This document shows positions 12,022-23,636 of a stretch of DNA of 64,000 nucleotides, piece by piece. The stretch covers positions 1-64,000 of the forward strand of contig WTXI01000149.1 of assembly GCA_022376515.1 (NCBI GenBank), written 5' to 3'. Below the pieces are notes generated by a model that saw only the letters and a program-made list of their open reading frames with translations, did not search any database and was not told where the DNA came from. A program made the position numbers and the translations under genes. Origin of the DNA: Lactifluus volemus. Taxonomy: Eukaryota > Basidiomycota > Agaricomycetes > Russulales > Russulaceae. Each line of letters begins with the position of its first letter. Position 1 is the stretch's first letter.

Positions 12022-15000
12022 GAGCTCCCACTAGGGATAGCTGCCGTTCCCATACATTTCTCGGCCCTTAAGTACAGGAGCTGTAACTACTTATGGAACT
12101 AAGAAAGAACAAGCTAAATATGGAATGGTACCCAAGGTGTCCGAGACGTCCCGACGTCGGCCGAAATGGGTCGAATTCGAGGCTAGCCAGAATGCCGACC
12201 CTACAGCACAGGTTCACAGCATCCATTCTTTATTCCGAGTCGATTGTGAAGCACGAAGCCCACGATCCACAGAAACCTTGCATGTACGAGAGATAATACG
12301 GACTCTTTGACCAACGAAGACAACACGGCTCATTTCACTGGGCTCACGATTATTTCATGTCATGTAGATCGAGGACGATCATTACCTTGGCACTCCGGGG
12401 CGTACTGGGCCAGGGACTCCTTAAGAGGGGACTGTGACGTTCAGTTGGATGGTTTGGGGTGCATGGCCAATAATGCCATCACTTAGCATCTCTTGCGGCT
12501 ACAGAACCAGTTACCATTGTGAAGAGGGTGTGTAGGCACGTACATGGGCCGGCAGAACACAAATGCTCTGGCCAAATGGACCAGAGTTGAGAAGAGGTAC
12601 ACGTGGAGATCCAGATCGATCGCTTACCTCCGGCCTCGAGATGACCGAAGATTATCGTATCTGATCGGATACCGATCAACATCCCAGATCTCAGATTCGG
12701 AGTCTCAATCCAATATTTCGCACTTTTCACTAATTACAGTACATGAGGGCTGTTCTCCTCGTTATTATTTCAACCCTGTATACCATTTGCATGCTTCGAC
12801 TTTTTCTCAGCCCAAGGTGAAGTTTTTATGTCACCTCTTATCCACTTATAGGCGCGGCTGTGGCAATGCATATTGACGGCCTTAACTTTCGTGGAGAACG
12901 CATAAGTGCGTAAGTGAAGTTGTCGGGAAGCCCTCGGGGCCGTTTATCAGTAAACTCACTGGCAATCCTTTCAGCCCAATCATTTCCAAGTCACTTCTTC
13001 GTCAATAGCCGGAGCTAGTGGAATATATCGCCAGGGACTCGTGTAGGGAAAAAAAAAACACTAGAGAAAGTTTACCCATGCGACTTCTCGACTCGTTGTA
13101 ACACAGCCCAGCGGGCAAGCCATAAAAAGCTTATAACCTGGGATGCATGAATCAGCCCGAATCACCAACGAGACGCCACACGTCACTGTGTCCTCGATCA
13201 GGTCAGTTTGAGGCAAGCGGGTCGACTCAAGGCTCAGCGAGCGGGAACCTGCCATGCCGGGGAAGTGCCGGAGGATCGAAGTACAAGATAGTTGGTCCTT
13301 ACGACGGAGCACCTCGCTCACGAGACGGGAGCGCTGCTTGATGGGCAAGCTAAGACGGGAAAGGATCACTGGACCACACTCGTTTGGATTGTCGGCACCC
13401 TACTTGAGCGGGATAGGCTGGTCAGTGACGTCAATTCTTGAATGTTCCGCTCGAAACGTAATCTGACTGATGAACGGAGCGCCACAAGAAAAAAAGAAAA
13501 GGCTTTTGGAGCCCCCACTCACTGCTAAGCATGGCCCGCCCAGGGTGCAACACCTTTTTCACGCACCATTTCCGCTGTTACGCCATTGACGCCTTTCTCT
13601 CCGAGCTCAGCTGCGGCCGTTGAATGGGTGGGACCTGGGGGTGGGGTTGACAGAGTCATAGGGGTTTGACAAAGCACGCAGTGGTGTGGGGAGCTTGGTG
13701 CTGCCGACAGGCTGTATGGTAGGAGATACTGGGTGGGTGAGAGAATCGACCCATGGTTACGAGGTTAGTATCTAAATTCAAATGGTAATGGATTAATGGA
13801 ACTGACCTTTGCTTGCAAAACCTGCTGTGAGCGTTGCAGGGACCCTAGCTCCGGAGGGCTCGGCCTTGAGTGCCTTGTCAATCTAGGTCATCAAACCGAT
13901 CAAAATCAATTGCTTTCTTAAAGCCCGTTGTCGCGTTCTCGGAAATTCTGACTTTGTCAGCAACTGTTGGCTGAGCATGATCAAATAGTGGTGGTGATGA
14001 AATGGAGTGAACGAGTCGATAAACATCACGTAGGCGGAGAATAGCACGCATTTCCTAAAAGATTACGGTGGAAGGAAAGAAGGGAGTACGGGAGGGAGCG
14101 ATAGAAGATGGGGGAATCAGAAAGTCGACTGCGTTGCTGCGAGGTGACAATCCTTGATCCTTCACAACGACATCAGTCCTATTTCAGGATACCCGGCTGA
14201 GAAGCAAACGCACTGGCAAACATGGATATTTCATTCTCTGCGTGTTGGAGCCTCGTCCGGAGTTGCTGCAGAGTCATCAAATACTTGACTGCGTAGTGCA
14301 CGATCCAGGAGAAACCTTGCCCAACTTCTGGTTGGAGCCGGGCCCGCGAGAGTAGGGTAGCCATCCCTGAGCTCATCACGCATCATGACGCCTCTGCTCT
14401 GAGTCGATACATGAATGACAAATTCCCTCGCGACTGTTATAACTGAGTGAGAATGCAGGCCAAAAGTTAAAGCCAAGCTGAAACTTACACCTGGCTAGAC
14501 GCCGCAGGGGCATTAAGGGGGGAGAAGTCATGCTTTCTCGAACGGCGTTTACGTTCACGACCCGAGCATGCCAGAGGAAGCATGGGTTGGGTCGGATCAC
14601 GAGGAATTGAGGACTGAAGTGAGGCTGAATTGGGGTAGGGAAATGGACAGAGCTTTTGCATAAGGACCAGAGGGGAGCGACAGGGAGGAAACGGAGGAAA
14701 CGAAATGCAAATTGAACTAGTTGAGCAAAGGAAGTGTCGAGGGGTGTTGCTTTAATTTGTTCATTTATTCGCGGTGGGTTTGTGTAGCAGTGGCGAGCTC
14801 AGGGAATGAATTCGTCGAGTCGCGGGAGGAAAAGGAACCCAAGGAACCCAACTTCGGGTCTGGCGTGGCCTTAGGTTACGTTCAGGAGATGAGAGGAGTG
14901 CCATTTGATTTGATTTTCTCCTCTCCCGGCGGACTTGATGCGTCACGACGGGAACCTTCATCGAGGGGTCGATCTCGGAGGCGAAACCTGGCAAAACATC

Positions 15001-16231
15001 CACTTTTGCATTAACACTGGAGAGTAGCTGTACAACCGAACCCGGCTATTTCCTCCATACACGGTGAAACAATCACACGAGGAAAAATCACGAGAGGTCT
15101 CGATATACCACGTACTAGCATGACAACATGCTACCCAGTTCGATAAACGACCGCTGTCCGGTGAAAACTGCGACTGGGCTTCAAGGGTGCCTGGGGTCCC
15201 GGCATTTAGGCTCTTCTCATCCTGCCCGTAGATGGCCGAGCCCACACGGTTCTAAATCAGGAAATTGAATAAAATAAAAGTAAGCTCGTGAACCATATTA
15301 CAGTACCGTTTCTTTGCAATCGTCGGGCAATACGATGACGATCCATGCATTACGTGTCCTGCTTCCAGTGACATGTCAGCTTGTGGGAACCTCGAATGCT
15401 AGTAATCAATTGGTTTAGTATCGGTGGACAGGTGCGGACAAAGCCTTGGAAAAAGCAGACAGTACAGTACAGTAACGGATGTTTCAAGCTAAAGAGGGCG
15501 CAGCAGGTACAATGATCCAGGCAAAAGTTGTCATCTCAAAATTGAGTAACCGATTGAAACCGGCCTTAGTATTTACTGTACCAGATCCAGAGACCACGTG
15601 GCCCCTTCTCTCCCACGCTTTCCAAAGCCGGAGTGCCGACGCTAGTCGACTACTGATTTACGCAGTGTAAAATTCTCAGTCTCTTTGCAATGCGATGCAT
15701 TCTGGTGCCAACCGATCTTTTGTGTACCCTCACAGGCTGTGTCCTCGGGTTACCCAGATCATGCTTCCCATCTTGGGGCGTAGTACCGTCACTGCAGAGC
15801 ATTGTGGTGCTCTACGCCGTTGTAGCCCGCAAATCACGAGTTGGCCACTGTTTGGTGTAAGGTAGTGCGCTCCGAGGACACAATTGTCACACAATAAAGT
15901 CTATTCGACATTGGGTTAAGGAGTCGAGAGGTTTGGGATGTTACCCCACCTATAGTACTTTCATATATAGTACACCACCCTTCTTTCCTCAAAAGATTGA
16001 CACCGCATACAGATATGATCTTCTAGTGGGAAAATTCCCAGTCCCCCCCATCTTCTTTTGTCTAGAAGAGGCAGTAAACGGTTAATCTGCATTCTTTATT
16101 CCATCATCAGTCAGGAAGCCAGGGATCATAGACGTTAGTGTACAGAGGCAAATACGCTGCTTGTTGCAGTGACCAAGAAACACAACGAACATACTGTAAC
16201 ACAAATAGGTTCACTAAATCATGATTTCCAA
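12022..16231. other. Gene-poor region
   Basis: Apart from family remnant B (12350-12570) no gene is recognisable. Short frames, for example at 14179-14379 and 14376-14600 on the minus strand, have no recognised domain or splice structure. Positions 15700-15900 carry the dispersed repeat also seen at 110-290. A CAGTACAGTACAGT run lies near 15459-15475. Confidence 0.4.
12350..12570 (-). pseudogene. Small lineage-specific gene family, remnant B
   Basis: The minus strand ends with a frame reading RSAKVMIVLDLHDMK and a stop at 12350-12352, a shortened version of the family C-terminus. Upstream, the sequence around 12480-12565 aligns by eye with copy D around 18020-18120 (same GCGGCTACRGAACCAGT-like segment and the ACGTACATGGGCCGG region). 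The basic RRSR part is lost, and no start or continuous frame remains. Confidence 0.5.
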
Positions 16232-17020
16232 TCATTCCATGTCATCCAGCTCAAGCACGATCATCACCTTAACCTTACCAGAGCGGCGGCTACGCCTTAT
16301 GCGAACCCTGTCGACACGCGAGTCAGGGTCATGAACGTATCGATTAGCAAGCTGTCTGAGCTCTTCCTCGAAGGACATTCCGAGAGGTACTTGGCCAGGA
16401 AGTCCTTGAAAGGGGACCGCTACGTTAGGCAGTTGAGGTGCACGGCCGATAGTAACATCATTTAGTATCTCCTGTGGTTACGGACCCAGTCAGATAGACC
16501 GTGAATGAAGAGAGAGAAAGCACGTACGTGGTCCGGTGGAGCATAGTACTCTGGCGGAAGTAAACCAGGGGCGATGGAGGGATCATAGATATATTGAGCA
16601 GCTACAGCAACGTGGTGAGCATTGCTCTGGTTGCCTTGATATGCATACGGTGGTTGTTCCCCAAACGACTTGGAAGAAGCCGTAATCAACGAGGGAAGCG
16701 TAAAGGGGATTAAATGAACAAAACTTACTGAAACCTGAGACGAAGGTCCATACCCCACATTATTAGTGTATTGGGAAGGTGTCGGGTAACCTGGACGGTT
16801 CGTGGTGGTGGTGGGACCAGCAGAAGCTACACTTAGTACACGCTCATCTGGCAAGAGTTCGGTATTGGGACCGCGGACAGGAAGCAGGGCCTAACGACAT
16901 ACGATGATGATTAGCTGAGGTAAGAGGCGGCAGCGTAGTGGCTAGAGAGCTCACCTCTGTGGTATGCACGGAATTATATTGATAAGGAGGGGTACTGAGA
17001 GCGTGTGATCCACGTTGCAT
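16232..17020 (-). CDS. Small lineage-specific family protein, copy C (spliced)
   Basis: Function unknown. Exons on the minus strand: MQRGSHALSTPPYQ (ATG 17018-17020, donor GTGAGC); a Pro/Thr/Tyr-rich exon containing TTTTNRPGYPTPSQY; an exon with PPYAYQGNQSNAH and APDHV-like residues; and a final exon ending in RRSRRSGKVKVMIVLELDDME, stop 16232-16234. The low-complexity N-terminal half contrasts with the charged conserved C-terminal ~70 residues (LRQLANRYVHDPDSRVDRV then the RRSR/KVKV motif). No signal peptide, membrane segment or known domain was recognised. A TATAAAATG box lies about 90 bp upstream. Copy D is next to it in the same orientation, with a similar 3' flank. Confidence 0.6.
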
Positions 17021-17105
17021 CTGGTGCGCACCACGGTTTACGAAGGCAGAGAGTTATTTGCAGAGAGGTGATTTCCTTGAGGTAGATCATCAAAAGAGCG
17101 GAAAG

Positions 17106-17116
17106 TCCACATTTTA
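17106..17116 (-). promoter_or_regulatory. TATA-like box of family copy C
   Basis: Minus-strand TATAAAATG, followed upstream by a CCCCCTT-like tract. The same box-plus-tract lies upstream of copies A (near 2466-2475) and D (near 18552-18562), supporting a shared core promoter. Confidence 0.45.
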
Positions 17117-17175
17117 TAAGGGGGAGGCCTGGACATGGAACGCTCAGCCAAGGCTAACACAATCTAGCGAGATCC

Positions 17176-17335
17176 AATCATCGGTGCTTGTATGATTGCA
17201 CTGGCAGGGGGCCTGGGGCTGGCCAACCTGTCGGCTACGCTCAGTCAAGGCGAACGAATCTGAACGTGTGTGTAGCGAGATCCAATCATGTATGGTGGCA
17301 GGGGGCCGGGGCTGGCCAACCTGTCGGCTCTACAG
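17176..17335. repeat. Imperfect tandem direct repeat
   Basis: Two copies of a unit with AGCGAGATCCAATCAT followed by GGCAGGGGGCC(T)GGGGCTGG and CCAACCTGTCGGCT, about 100 bp apart, lying between family copies D and C. Function unknown. Confidence 0.6.
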
Positions 17336-17802
17336 CAGAAGTTTCTAAACATTCCGGGCGGCTGCCGAGAATCATAATGTCCGAGGGTGGGCGTTCATCC
17401 CAAGGTTCATCCACCCTGAAAATTTCTCACACTGCTTGGACAGCGCCTCGGGCCCACCGGCTCATTGTGAACCCCAACTATGTGATGAACTCCCCCTCAC
17501 GGTAAGGGGGCTCCTTTATCTGCTACCACCACCAGGTGTGATTTTCCCACGGCGCAAGCCAGGGCAAGGACGGGTGAAGAGGCATTGCCACCACCCGAGG
17601 GCTACCACCGGCCTCCCTGGCGCAGCCTGAGACCATTTGCTTAGCGGTTGAATCCAGTGAAAGTTTAATCCGCACATATACATTCTTTATTCCATCATCA
17701 GCCAGGAAGCCAGTCAACATAGACGCTAGTGTACAGGGACCAATACTCTGCTTGGTGCAGTGACAAACAAACACAACACGATTCGGTTCACCAGATTTCC
17801 AA

Positions 17803-18507
17803 TCATTCCATATCATCCAGCTCAAGCAAGATCATCACCTTGACCTTACCAGAGCGGCGGCTGCGCCTTACGCGGACCCTGTCGATACGCGAGTCAGGGT
17901 CATGGAGGTATCGATTAGCAAGCTGCCTGAGCTCTTCCCCAGCGGACATTCTGGGGAGTACTTGGCCAGGAATTCCTTGAGAAGGGCCTGCTACGTTGGG
18001 GGGTTGGCCAATAGTGCCATCATTCGGCATCTGCGGCTACGGATCCAGTCAGATGGACTGTGACTGCACCATGCAGAGGAAGAGAAAAATACATACGTAG
18101 GCCAGCGGAGCATAGTACTCAGGCCGGGTTGGACCAGGGATGATGGGGGGATAGAAGGTGTGTTGAGGAGTCCCAGGAGGTGGGAAGTGGGGAGCGACAC
18201 TCTGGTTGCCTTGATATGCATACTGTGGCTGTTGTCCCAACCCCTGGAGGAGCCGTTGTCCGCAACGGAAATATGAAGGTCGATAAATGAGTGATGACGT
18301 ACTGCAACAGGGGATGAATTGAAAGTTGCACTTGGTACACGTGCATCTGATGAGTATTGGTGATCAGGAAAGCTGACAGGACTCTGTGCCTAGAGATATT
18401 CAACGATGAGTAGCTGAGAACGGTGAATTGGCAAAGCAGCTGACCTTAGCAGTCTGCAAAGGGTCAAACTGATGAGGGGTGTCGAGAGTGTGGAATTCAC
18501 GCTGCAT
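17803..18507 (-). CDS. Small lineage-specific family protein, copy D (spliced)
   Basis: Function unknown; tandem paralogue of copy C. The minus-strand exons begin MQREFHTLDTPHQFDP (ATG 18505-18507), then AQSPVSFPDHQYSSDA, then PQYAYQGNQSVAPHFPPP with TRPEYYAPLAYV, and finally MPNDGTIGQPPNVAG through LRQLANRYLHDPDSRIDRV to RRSRRSGKVKVMILLELDDM, stop 17803-17805. The exon pattern is the same as copy C, but the N-terminal low-complexity part differs much more than the C-terminus, which suggests selection on the tail. The TATAAAATG box is about 50 bp upstream. The intron joins were made by eye. Confidence 0.6.
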
Positions 18508-19634
18508 CACGATTTTTGAAGGTAGGGAGTAGTTTGTAGGGAGATATGTGCCTCATTTTATAAGGGGACAAGCGCTCAGTCCAGCGACTCCAGTCCAAAA
18601 AGTAAGAATACCAACTTCCCTTGCCTTTCCTTTGCGACAGCCCCTGAAAGTTTCTCACACTGCTTTGGCAGGCGCTGGGCTATTTGGGGACAACACGTGC
18701 CGGAAACAGACAACACATGCCGGAGACATTAGGGACGTTCAAAGCTGGGCGCATCTCGCATCTCGCATTTTGCATTTCATCAGCTTATATAACATAGATT
18801 TAAGATTCCGTTGTGACCTTTTTGTGACGGACGCGGTCGATGCTGTACAACGATGCAAGTTTTAAAGCCATTCCCACACACTCGTTTCACTTTAAAATTA
18901 ACCGACATACTAAACAGTGAGGAATACTCCCTGAGCATATTTACAAAGCGGTGATGGTGGGCAGGATCCTCTGAGAAATCCCAGGCAAGCTCTATGTTTC
19001 CAAGCTTTGGGACGGCCGTGCATTAAGATAATGAGTTTCCTCAAGAAGAGCAACAATTTCGAGATCTTTTTGTAGGTTTAGAGTGTATTACTCGAGATTC
19101 TCATGTGGCAAAAAAATGTCTCGAGTTGCCATCGATCATAAGAATGAATCTACTAGTATGAGATCTTTCCTCAGTGGTTTTGATGGCATTGTGAAGATAA
19201 TTGGCAAAGAAGAAGCCCGTAGTACTGTATCACAGATAATCAGACGTGACACACGCTAAGTGGTCTTTCAAATTCATGTTATATAAGATGATGAAATGCA
19301 AAATGCAAAATGCGAGATGCGAGATGTGCCCAGCTTTGAACGTCCCTAGTGCATGTGGCCATGGGGTCCTCAAGGCGTGTGTGCAGCGTTCTGAGATGCA
19401 AAAGGTTGTCGAATCTCCGCATCCCATGATGGCATCAAGGTAGCAGTACAACGGTGATGAGAAACGCGGCCACAGCCTCACAGCTTCAAAGCCAGAAACG
19501 GACGAAGCGGCGCGCTGAGAGCGCTGGAGACCCGTGACGGCCTTCTCCGACCCGTAATGGGCATGATTGATTGATCTCCTTATAACTGACTTCTAGGTAG
19601 CCAGCACCTTAACTAGCACCCTACCTTTTCAATC
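18508..19634. other. Intergenic region holding an inverted-repeat element
   Basis: No gene is seen. A TATA-like CATTTTATAAGG (18552-18563) serves copy D. Positions 18732-19346 are an inverted-repeat element described separately. The remainder is the upstream region of the pyrophosphorylase gene. Confidence 0.5.
18732..19346. mobile_element. Inverted-repeat MITE-like element (Tc1/mariner-like flanks)
   Basis: The left arm (18732-18795) begins GGGACGTTCAAAGCTGGGC and continues through CATCTCGCATCTCGCATTTT to TTATATAACAT. The right arm (about 19275-19346) is its reverse complement except for one 8-nt extra repeat and a few substitutions. Outside both arms lies TA (18730-18731 and 19347-19348), the target duplicated by Tc1/mariner transposons. 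About 480 bp of non-coding DNA separates the arms. No transposase is present, so it would be non-autonomous. Confidence 0.65.
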
Positions 19635-21169
19635 ATGTCTACCGACGCTCTTCGTTCACGCTATGAAGCAGCCGGCCAAGGCCATCTCTTTACCTTCTGG
19701 CAACAACTCTCCGAAACCGAACAGACAGCACTCGCCGCCCAACTAGAAGCGATCGATATCGAGCGCGTAAATCGCGTATACGCCAAAGCGGTCTCTGCAG
19801 AGCGGGAACTCGCTACCAAGGAAGAGGTGATCGAACCTCTACCGCAAGATGCGAGTGACAGAGTCACGCCGCAATCGTCGTCGAGGGAGGCAGAATGGCG
19901 CGCAACGGGCTTGGCTGCCATCGCACGGGGCGAGGTCGGCGTGCTCCTCATGGCTGGCGGACAGGGCACTCGTCTGGGTAGTTCTGCGCCTAAAGGGTGC
20001 TACGATATCGGTCTTCCATCACACAAACCTCTATTCCAGTATCAGGCGGAACGTATCGCGCGCTTGCAACAGGTTGCGCAGGAGGAGGAGCACAAACCCG
20101 TGGGCTCTGTCGTCGTACCGTGGTATATCATGACGAGCGGACCGACACGACTCGCAACTGAGGAATTTTTCAAAGCGAATGGATACTTTGGGCTCAGATC
20201 GGAAAATGTCATCTTTTTCGAGCAGGGTGCGTGTTCCCTTTGTTGAGATATCGTCATTCACACGTACGTGTATGTGTAGGAACACTTCCATGTCTCACGA
20301 TGGATGGCAAAGTCCTGTTAGAGACAAAATCACGTGTTGCCGTCGCACCGGACGGCAATGGTGGTCTTTACGCCGCCCTGCGCACCCCTCTGTCGCCGAC
20401 CGACAAGACAAGGTCGGTCCTGAGCGATCTCGAATCACGCAAGGTTCTCTACGTGCACGCCTATTGCGTCGACAATTGTCTCGTCCGCGTCGCCGACCCG
20501 GTCTTTGTCGGTTATGGCATCAGCAAGCAAGCCGACTGTGCCGCCAAGGTAGTCCCCAAAGCCTACCCTACCGAATCCGTCGGCGTCGTTGCGCAACGCA
20601 GCTCCAAATTCAGCGTGGTCGAATATTCTGAGATATCCGCCGCGCAAGCCGAAGCGCGCGACCCCAACACGGGCGAGCTTCTCTTCCGCGCGGGCAACAT
20701 CGCGAACCACTTTTACACCACCACGTTTTTGCGGAGCGTCGCCTCGTTCGAGGACGACCTCGCCTTTCACATCGCTCGCAAGAAGATTCCGCACGTGGCC
20801 CTGCCAGACGGTACATCCGTCAAACCGACCAAGCCGAACGGGATGAAACTCGAAATGTTCGTCTTTGACGTCTTTCCGTACACGACGCGCTTCGCCGTGC
20901 TCGAAGTCGCGCGTACGGACGAGTTTTCACCGTTGAAAAACGCGCCCGGTACAGGCTCGGACGACCCCGAGACGAGCCGTCGTGACCTGCTCGCGCAACA
21001 TCGTCGCTTCCTCGAGGCGGCTGGCGCGACGGTAAGGGAAGGCGTCGAGATTGAGCTGTCGCCCCTCGTGACGTATTCTGGCGAAGGTCTGGCGTCTGTC
21101 AAGGGAAAGACGTTCACACGCTCGGGTATCGTCAGCGCGCTGGAGGAACTGGACGTTCTGGCGGCGTGA
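19635..21169 (+). CDS. UAP1: UDP-N-acetylglucosamine pyrophosphorylase
   Basis: Cytosolic enzyme converting GlcNAc-1-phosphate and UTP to UDP-GlcNAc, the precursor of chitin, N-glycans and GPI anchors. Two exons (19635-20226 and 20280-21169; 53-bp intron inside the codon for Gly after FFEQ) give 493 aa, close to the usual length for the family. The uridyl-binding signature LMAGGQGTRLG is at about residues 104-114. Other family blocks are [39 protein letters not shown] and FVFDVFPY. The C-terminal GIVSALEELDVLAA may be a tail of the small C-terminal domain. A broken duplicate including the intron lies at 1170-3745. The start ATG is preceded by a CAATC context and matches the duplicate's start. 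Confidence 0.95.
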
Positions 21170-21490
21170 TCGGAAGGAGTGAAATGAGTGAGCGAAATGG
21201 GACCGAATAAATGGGCGGAACACAGGGGATCGGGAGATGGGATTCTGGATTCTATCCTGGCAGCGGAGAAGTTGTATTGACAAACCTTTGTATGTCAGAC
21301 AAAAAAAGAAAATTAAAAACTGCACGCGGGCGTAATGTAAAACCCCGCAGAAGGGATTCACTGTTTACTTTTCTTTCAGTTCAATGTGTGAATTGTTGAA
21401 GTCTTCCTCCCAAAATGGACGGGGGAAGTGTGTGTGCGTGTGTGTGTGCGTGTGCGTTGTGATTTAGTATACATTTGACATTGGCGATAG

Positions 21491-23636
21491 TCAGCTGGCT
21501 ACGTTCACCACGCCGGCGGCAACCTCTGTCCTTATGGAGACTTTGCCCCTCCTCTCCAGCTCTTCTCGAAGAGAGGCGAATAAGCGCTGGGTGCGCTCCG
21601 CGTTGGGCTGCAAATGTTCAATCTCGGTCACTCAGGACGACGGAGCTAATCGACGAATTGTAAAAGCGAGCAAAAAGCAGCGTACCTCTTTGCAACACGA
21701 TATCAGCCGTTCTACCAACATCGTCTGGCCCTTCTGCGCGTCATCCAGCTCCTTTCGAATTTGTAGACTCTGCACAAAACGAGACAAAGAAAATTCCGTC
21801 ATCGCTTATTACAAAGCGGGAATTGGGCAGGTGGCACGTGCCTCTTCTTCGAGCTTCTCAGCTCGCAGTTTTTCCCCTTCCGCGAGCTGCTTCTGCTCAG
21901 CAGCTCGCGCACGGGATAGTAGGACTTCGAGCTCCTTGGACCGAATTACACATTCGAAATGACGTTCCCGCAATTCGTACTGTCGGAGGATATCCTTGAG
22001 ACGCTCACGCACGCTATACGTTCCACCGTCAGTGTATGGGTCTTGCGAATCCCTCATGAGCCGAACACGTACATGCCATCGAATATATCCTCTATAGTCC
22101 GCGCAGCTCTGATGGCGCATATAAGTCAATGATGAGGACGGCTATCAAAAAAAAGGGCGCCTACTCTGTTGGATCGTCCGACCAAAACTTCTTGAGACTT
22201 TGTCGCCGCGGCTCACACTCTTCCTAAAATCGCCGAATAATTTTTGGTCATAAAAAGAAAAAAGAAAACCGTAGCCCCTCCGGTTTGATCACAATACACT
22301 TACCAAGGCTGGAGTGCTTGGCCCTTCCGTCAGATCCATGAGTTCGACTGCCAGAATCTCGTCCCCGTCCTCCATGCCGGCCTCCTCTGGGGTCTGCTCT
22401 GCATCAACCCGACGCCCGCTGTGTGTGAAGATGAAATTCGCGCCGGCTCCTGAGCCAACTGGCGGCGCGATGACACCATTGACCAATTTTGACGAGGGGG
22501 CATTCGACTCGCCAGCGGCCGCTGCCACCTTCTTCCCACCACCGCCGGTACCGCCGTTCGTCTCCATGCGATCCGTCCAGGCGGCAAATAGCTTTGTCAG
22601 CTTTGTCTTGCGTGAGATCTTGAAGAAGAGCTCGGCGCGGTAACGACAGACGACTTTGACGACAATGTCGGGCGACTGGCGGAACTTGAGGTCCTGCAGT
22701 TTCGCCTTCTCGTCACGTCGCGAGATGTCGTTCTTCATTTGTACGATCTAAGCGCGGGGGATATCGTATTGAGAGAGAAAGCAAGATTTAACGGTGCAGG
22801 TTCGAGCGCACCTCGTCCTGCGCTTCTTCTACTGACTGGGAAAGCCGCTTCCCGTCCTCCTGGCATCAATTGGACTCTCGCGTGGTGGCACGCCCATGAA
22901 ATTTTCACTCACCCTCAAACGCTTATTATCCTGTCAGAGAGTTTCAGTCCACTGCTTTAATTCGCACTCGAAACATGGCGCACCTTCTGCAACTCCCGCG
23001 CGAGATTCTCCATCTTGACCTTTGTCTGGTTAGCCTTCGTAAGTTGGCTTTTCGCTATATTGAGCGTCAATGTGTGAAAAGGACACGGGTGTATTCGTGA
23101 AAGTACCAGCGTCTTTGTCTTTGAGTAGTTTCTGCTTCTCCTTCTGGTGCTCCCGCTCCATTCGCTTGAACTCTGCAAACTACGAGCACTCAGAGCCCAG
23201 TCAAGGGTACAAATGAGCAGCGGTGCAGGCGCACCAGCTCTATGTACTTCATGTGCACAGCGTTTTCCTCCAAGCCGCGGACGTGCTTCTGTGCCTCTTC
23301 AGCTGCGATACGTAAATGATGCATTGTAAGACTGCAACGGCCGCGCAATAAAAAAGAGGTCGTGCCGATGTGCGCACCATAGCGGCGTTCCTCTTCTTCC
23401 ACAAACTCCTCTTCCTCCTCGAGAGCAGCTATGCGATTTTTCAGGCTCTCGTACATAGCCGCGGGATCCATTGGCGCCGAATCCGCCTTCTTTTTCGACT
23501 TGCCATTTGTGACAATGGTGTGTGGCTGGCGCGCCGAACCGGACGGCGGGGAAGGGGCAGGACCTGTTGGTGGAGGCTTGGCAATTCGTGGTGGGGCGAC
23601 TGTTGCGGTTGTCGTCGTTGTCACTGCGCCATTCAT
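21491..23636 (-). CDS. Taxilin-family coiled-coil protein, interrupted by a SUMO-like block
   Basis: Taxilins bind syntaxins and the nascent-polypeptide complex and act in membrane traffic. Minus-strand exons joined by eye: MNGAVTTTT... with MDPAAMYESLKNRIAALEEE; AEEAQKHVRGLEENAV; FAEFKRMEREHQKEKQKLL; AKSQLTKANQTKVKMENL then ARELQK; a six-codon exon DNKRLR (about 22922-22939); EDGKRLSQSVEEAQDE; then IVQMKNDISRRDEKAKLQ. All these junctions are phase 0 or complementary. The family's next block, RERLKDILRQYELRERHFE, appears only further on (about 21970-22040), followed by ELDDAQKGQTMLVERL and a last exon ending GVVNVAS with stop 21491-21493. Between the blocks lies a SUMO-like domain with its own stop. 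Either the gene is a chimera with alternative 3' ends or it has been split. Confidence 0.65.
22161..22755 (-). CDS. SUMO/Rad60-SLD-like ubiquitin-fold domain inside the taxilin locus
   Basis: The exon 22304-22747 encodes a beta-grasp domain resembling SUMO: IVVKVVCRYRAELFFKISRK, then TKLTKLFAAW, then after a Gly/Ala-rich loop FIFTHSGRRVDAEQTPEEAG and MEDGDEILAVELMDL. These match SUMO blocks around FFKIK, GRRI, QTPEEL and MEDGD. The usual C-terminal GG is absent: after a phase-0 intron the last exon (22161-22223) ends SLKKFWSDDPTE and a stop. The 5' splice junction is phase-compatible with the preceding taxilin exon, and an internal ATG at 22736-22738 could also start a free protein. Without a diglycine it would be a non-conjugated SUMO-like module. 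Confidence 0.65.

Noticed and set aside
13490..13760. Possible gene in the 13.5-kb region
   Set aside because: No continuous frame with a known domain or consistent splice signals was found.
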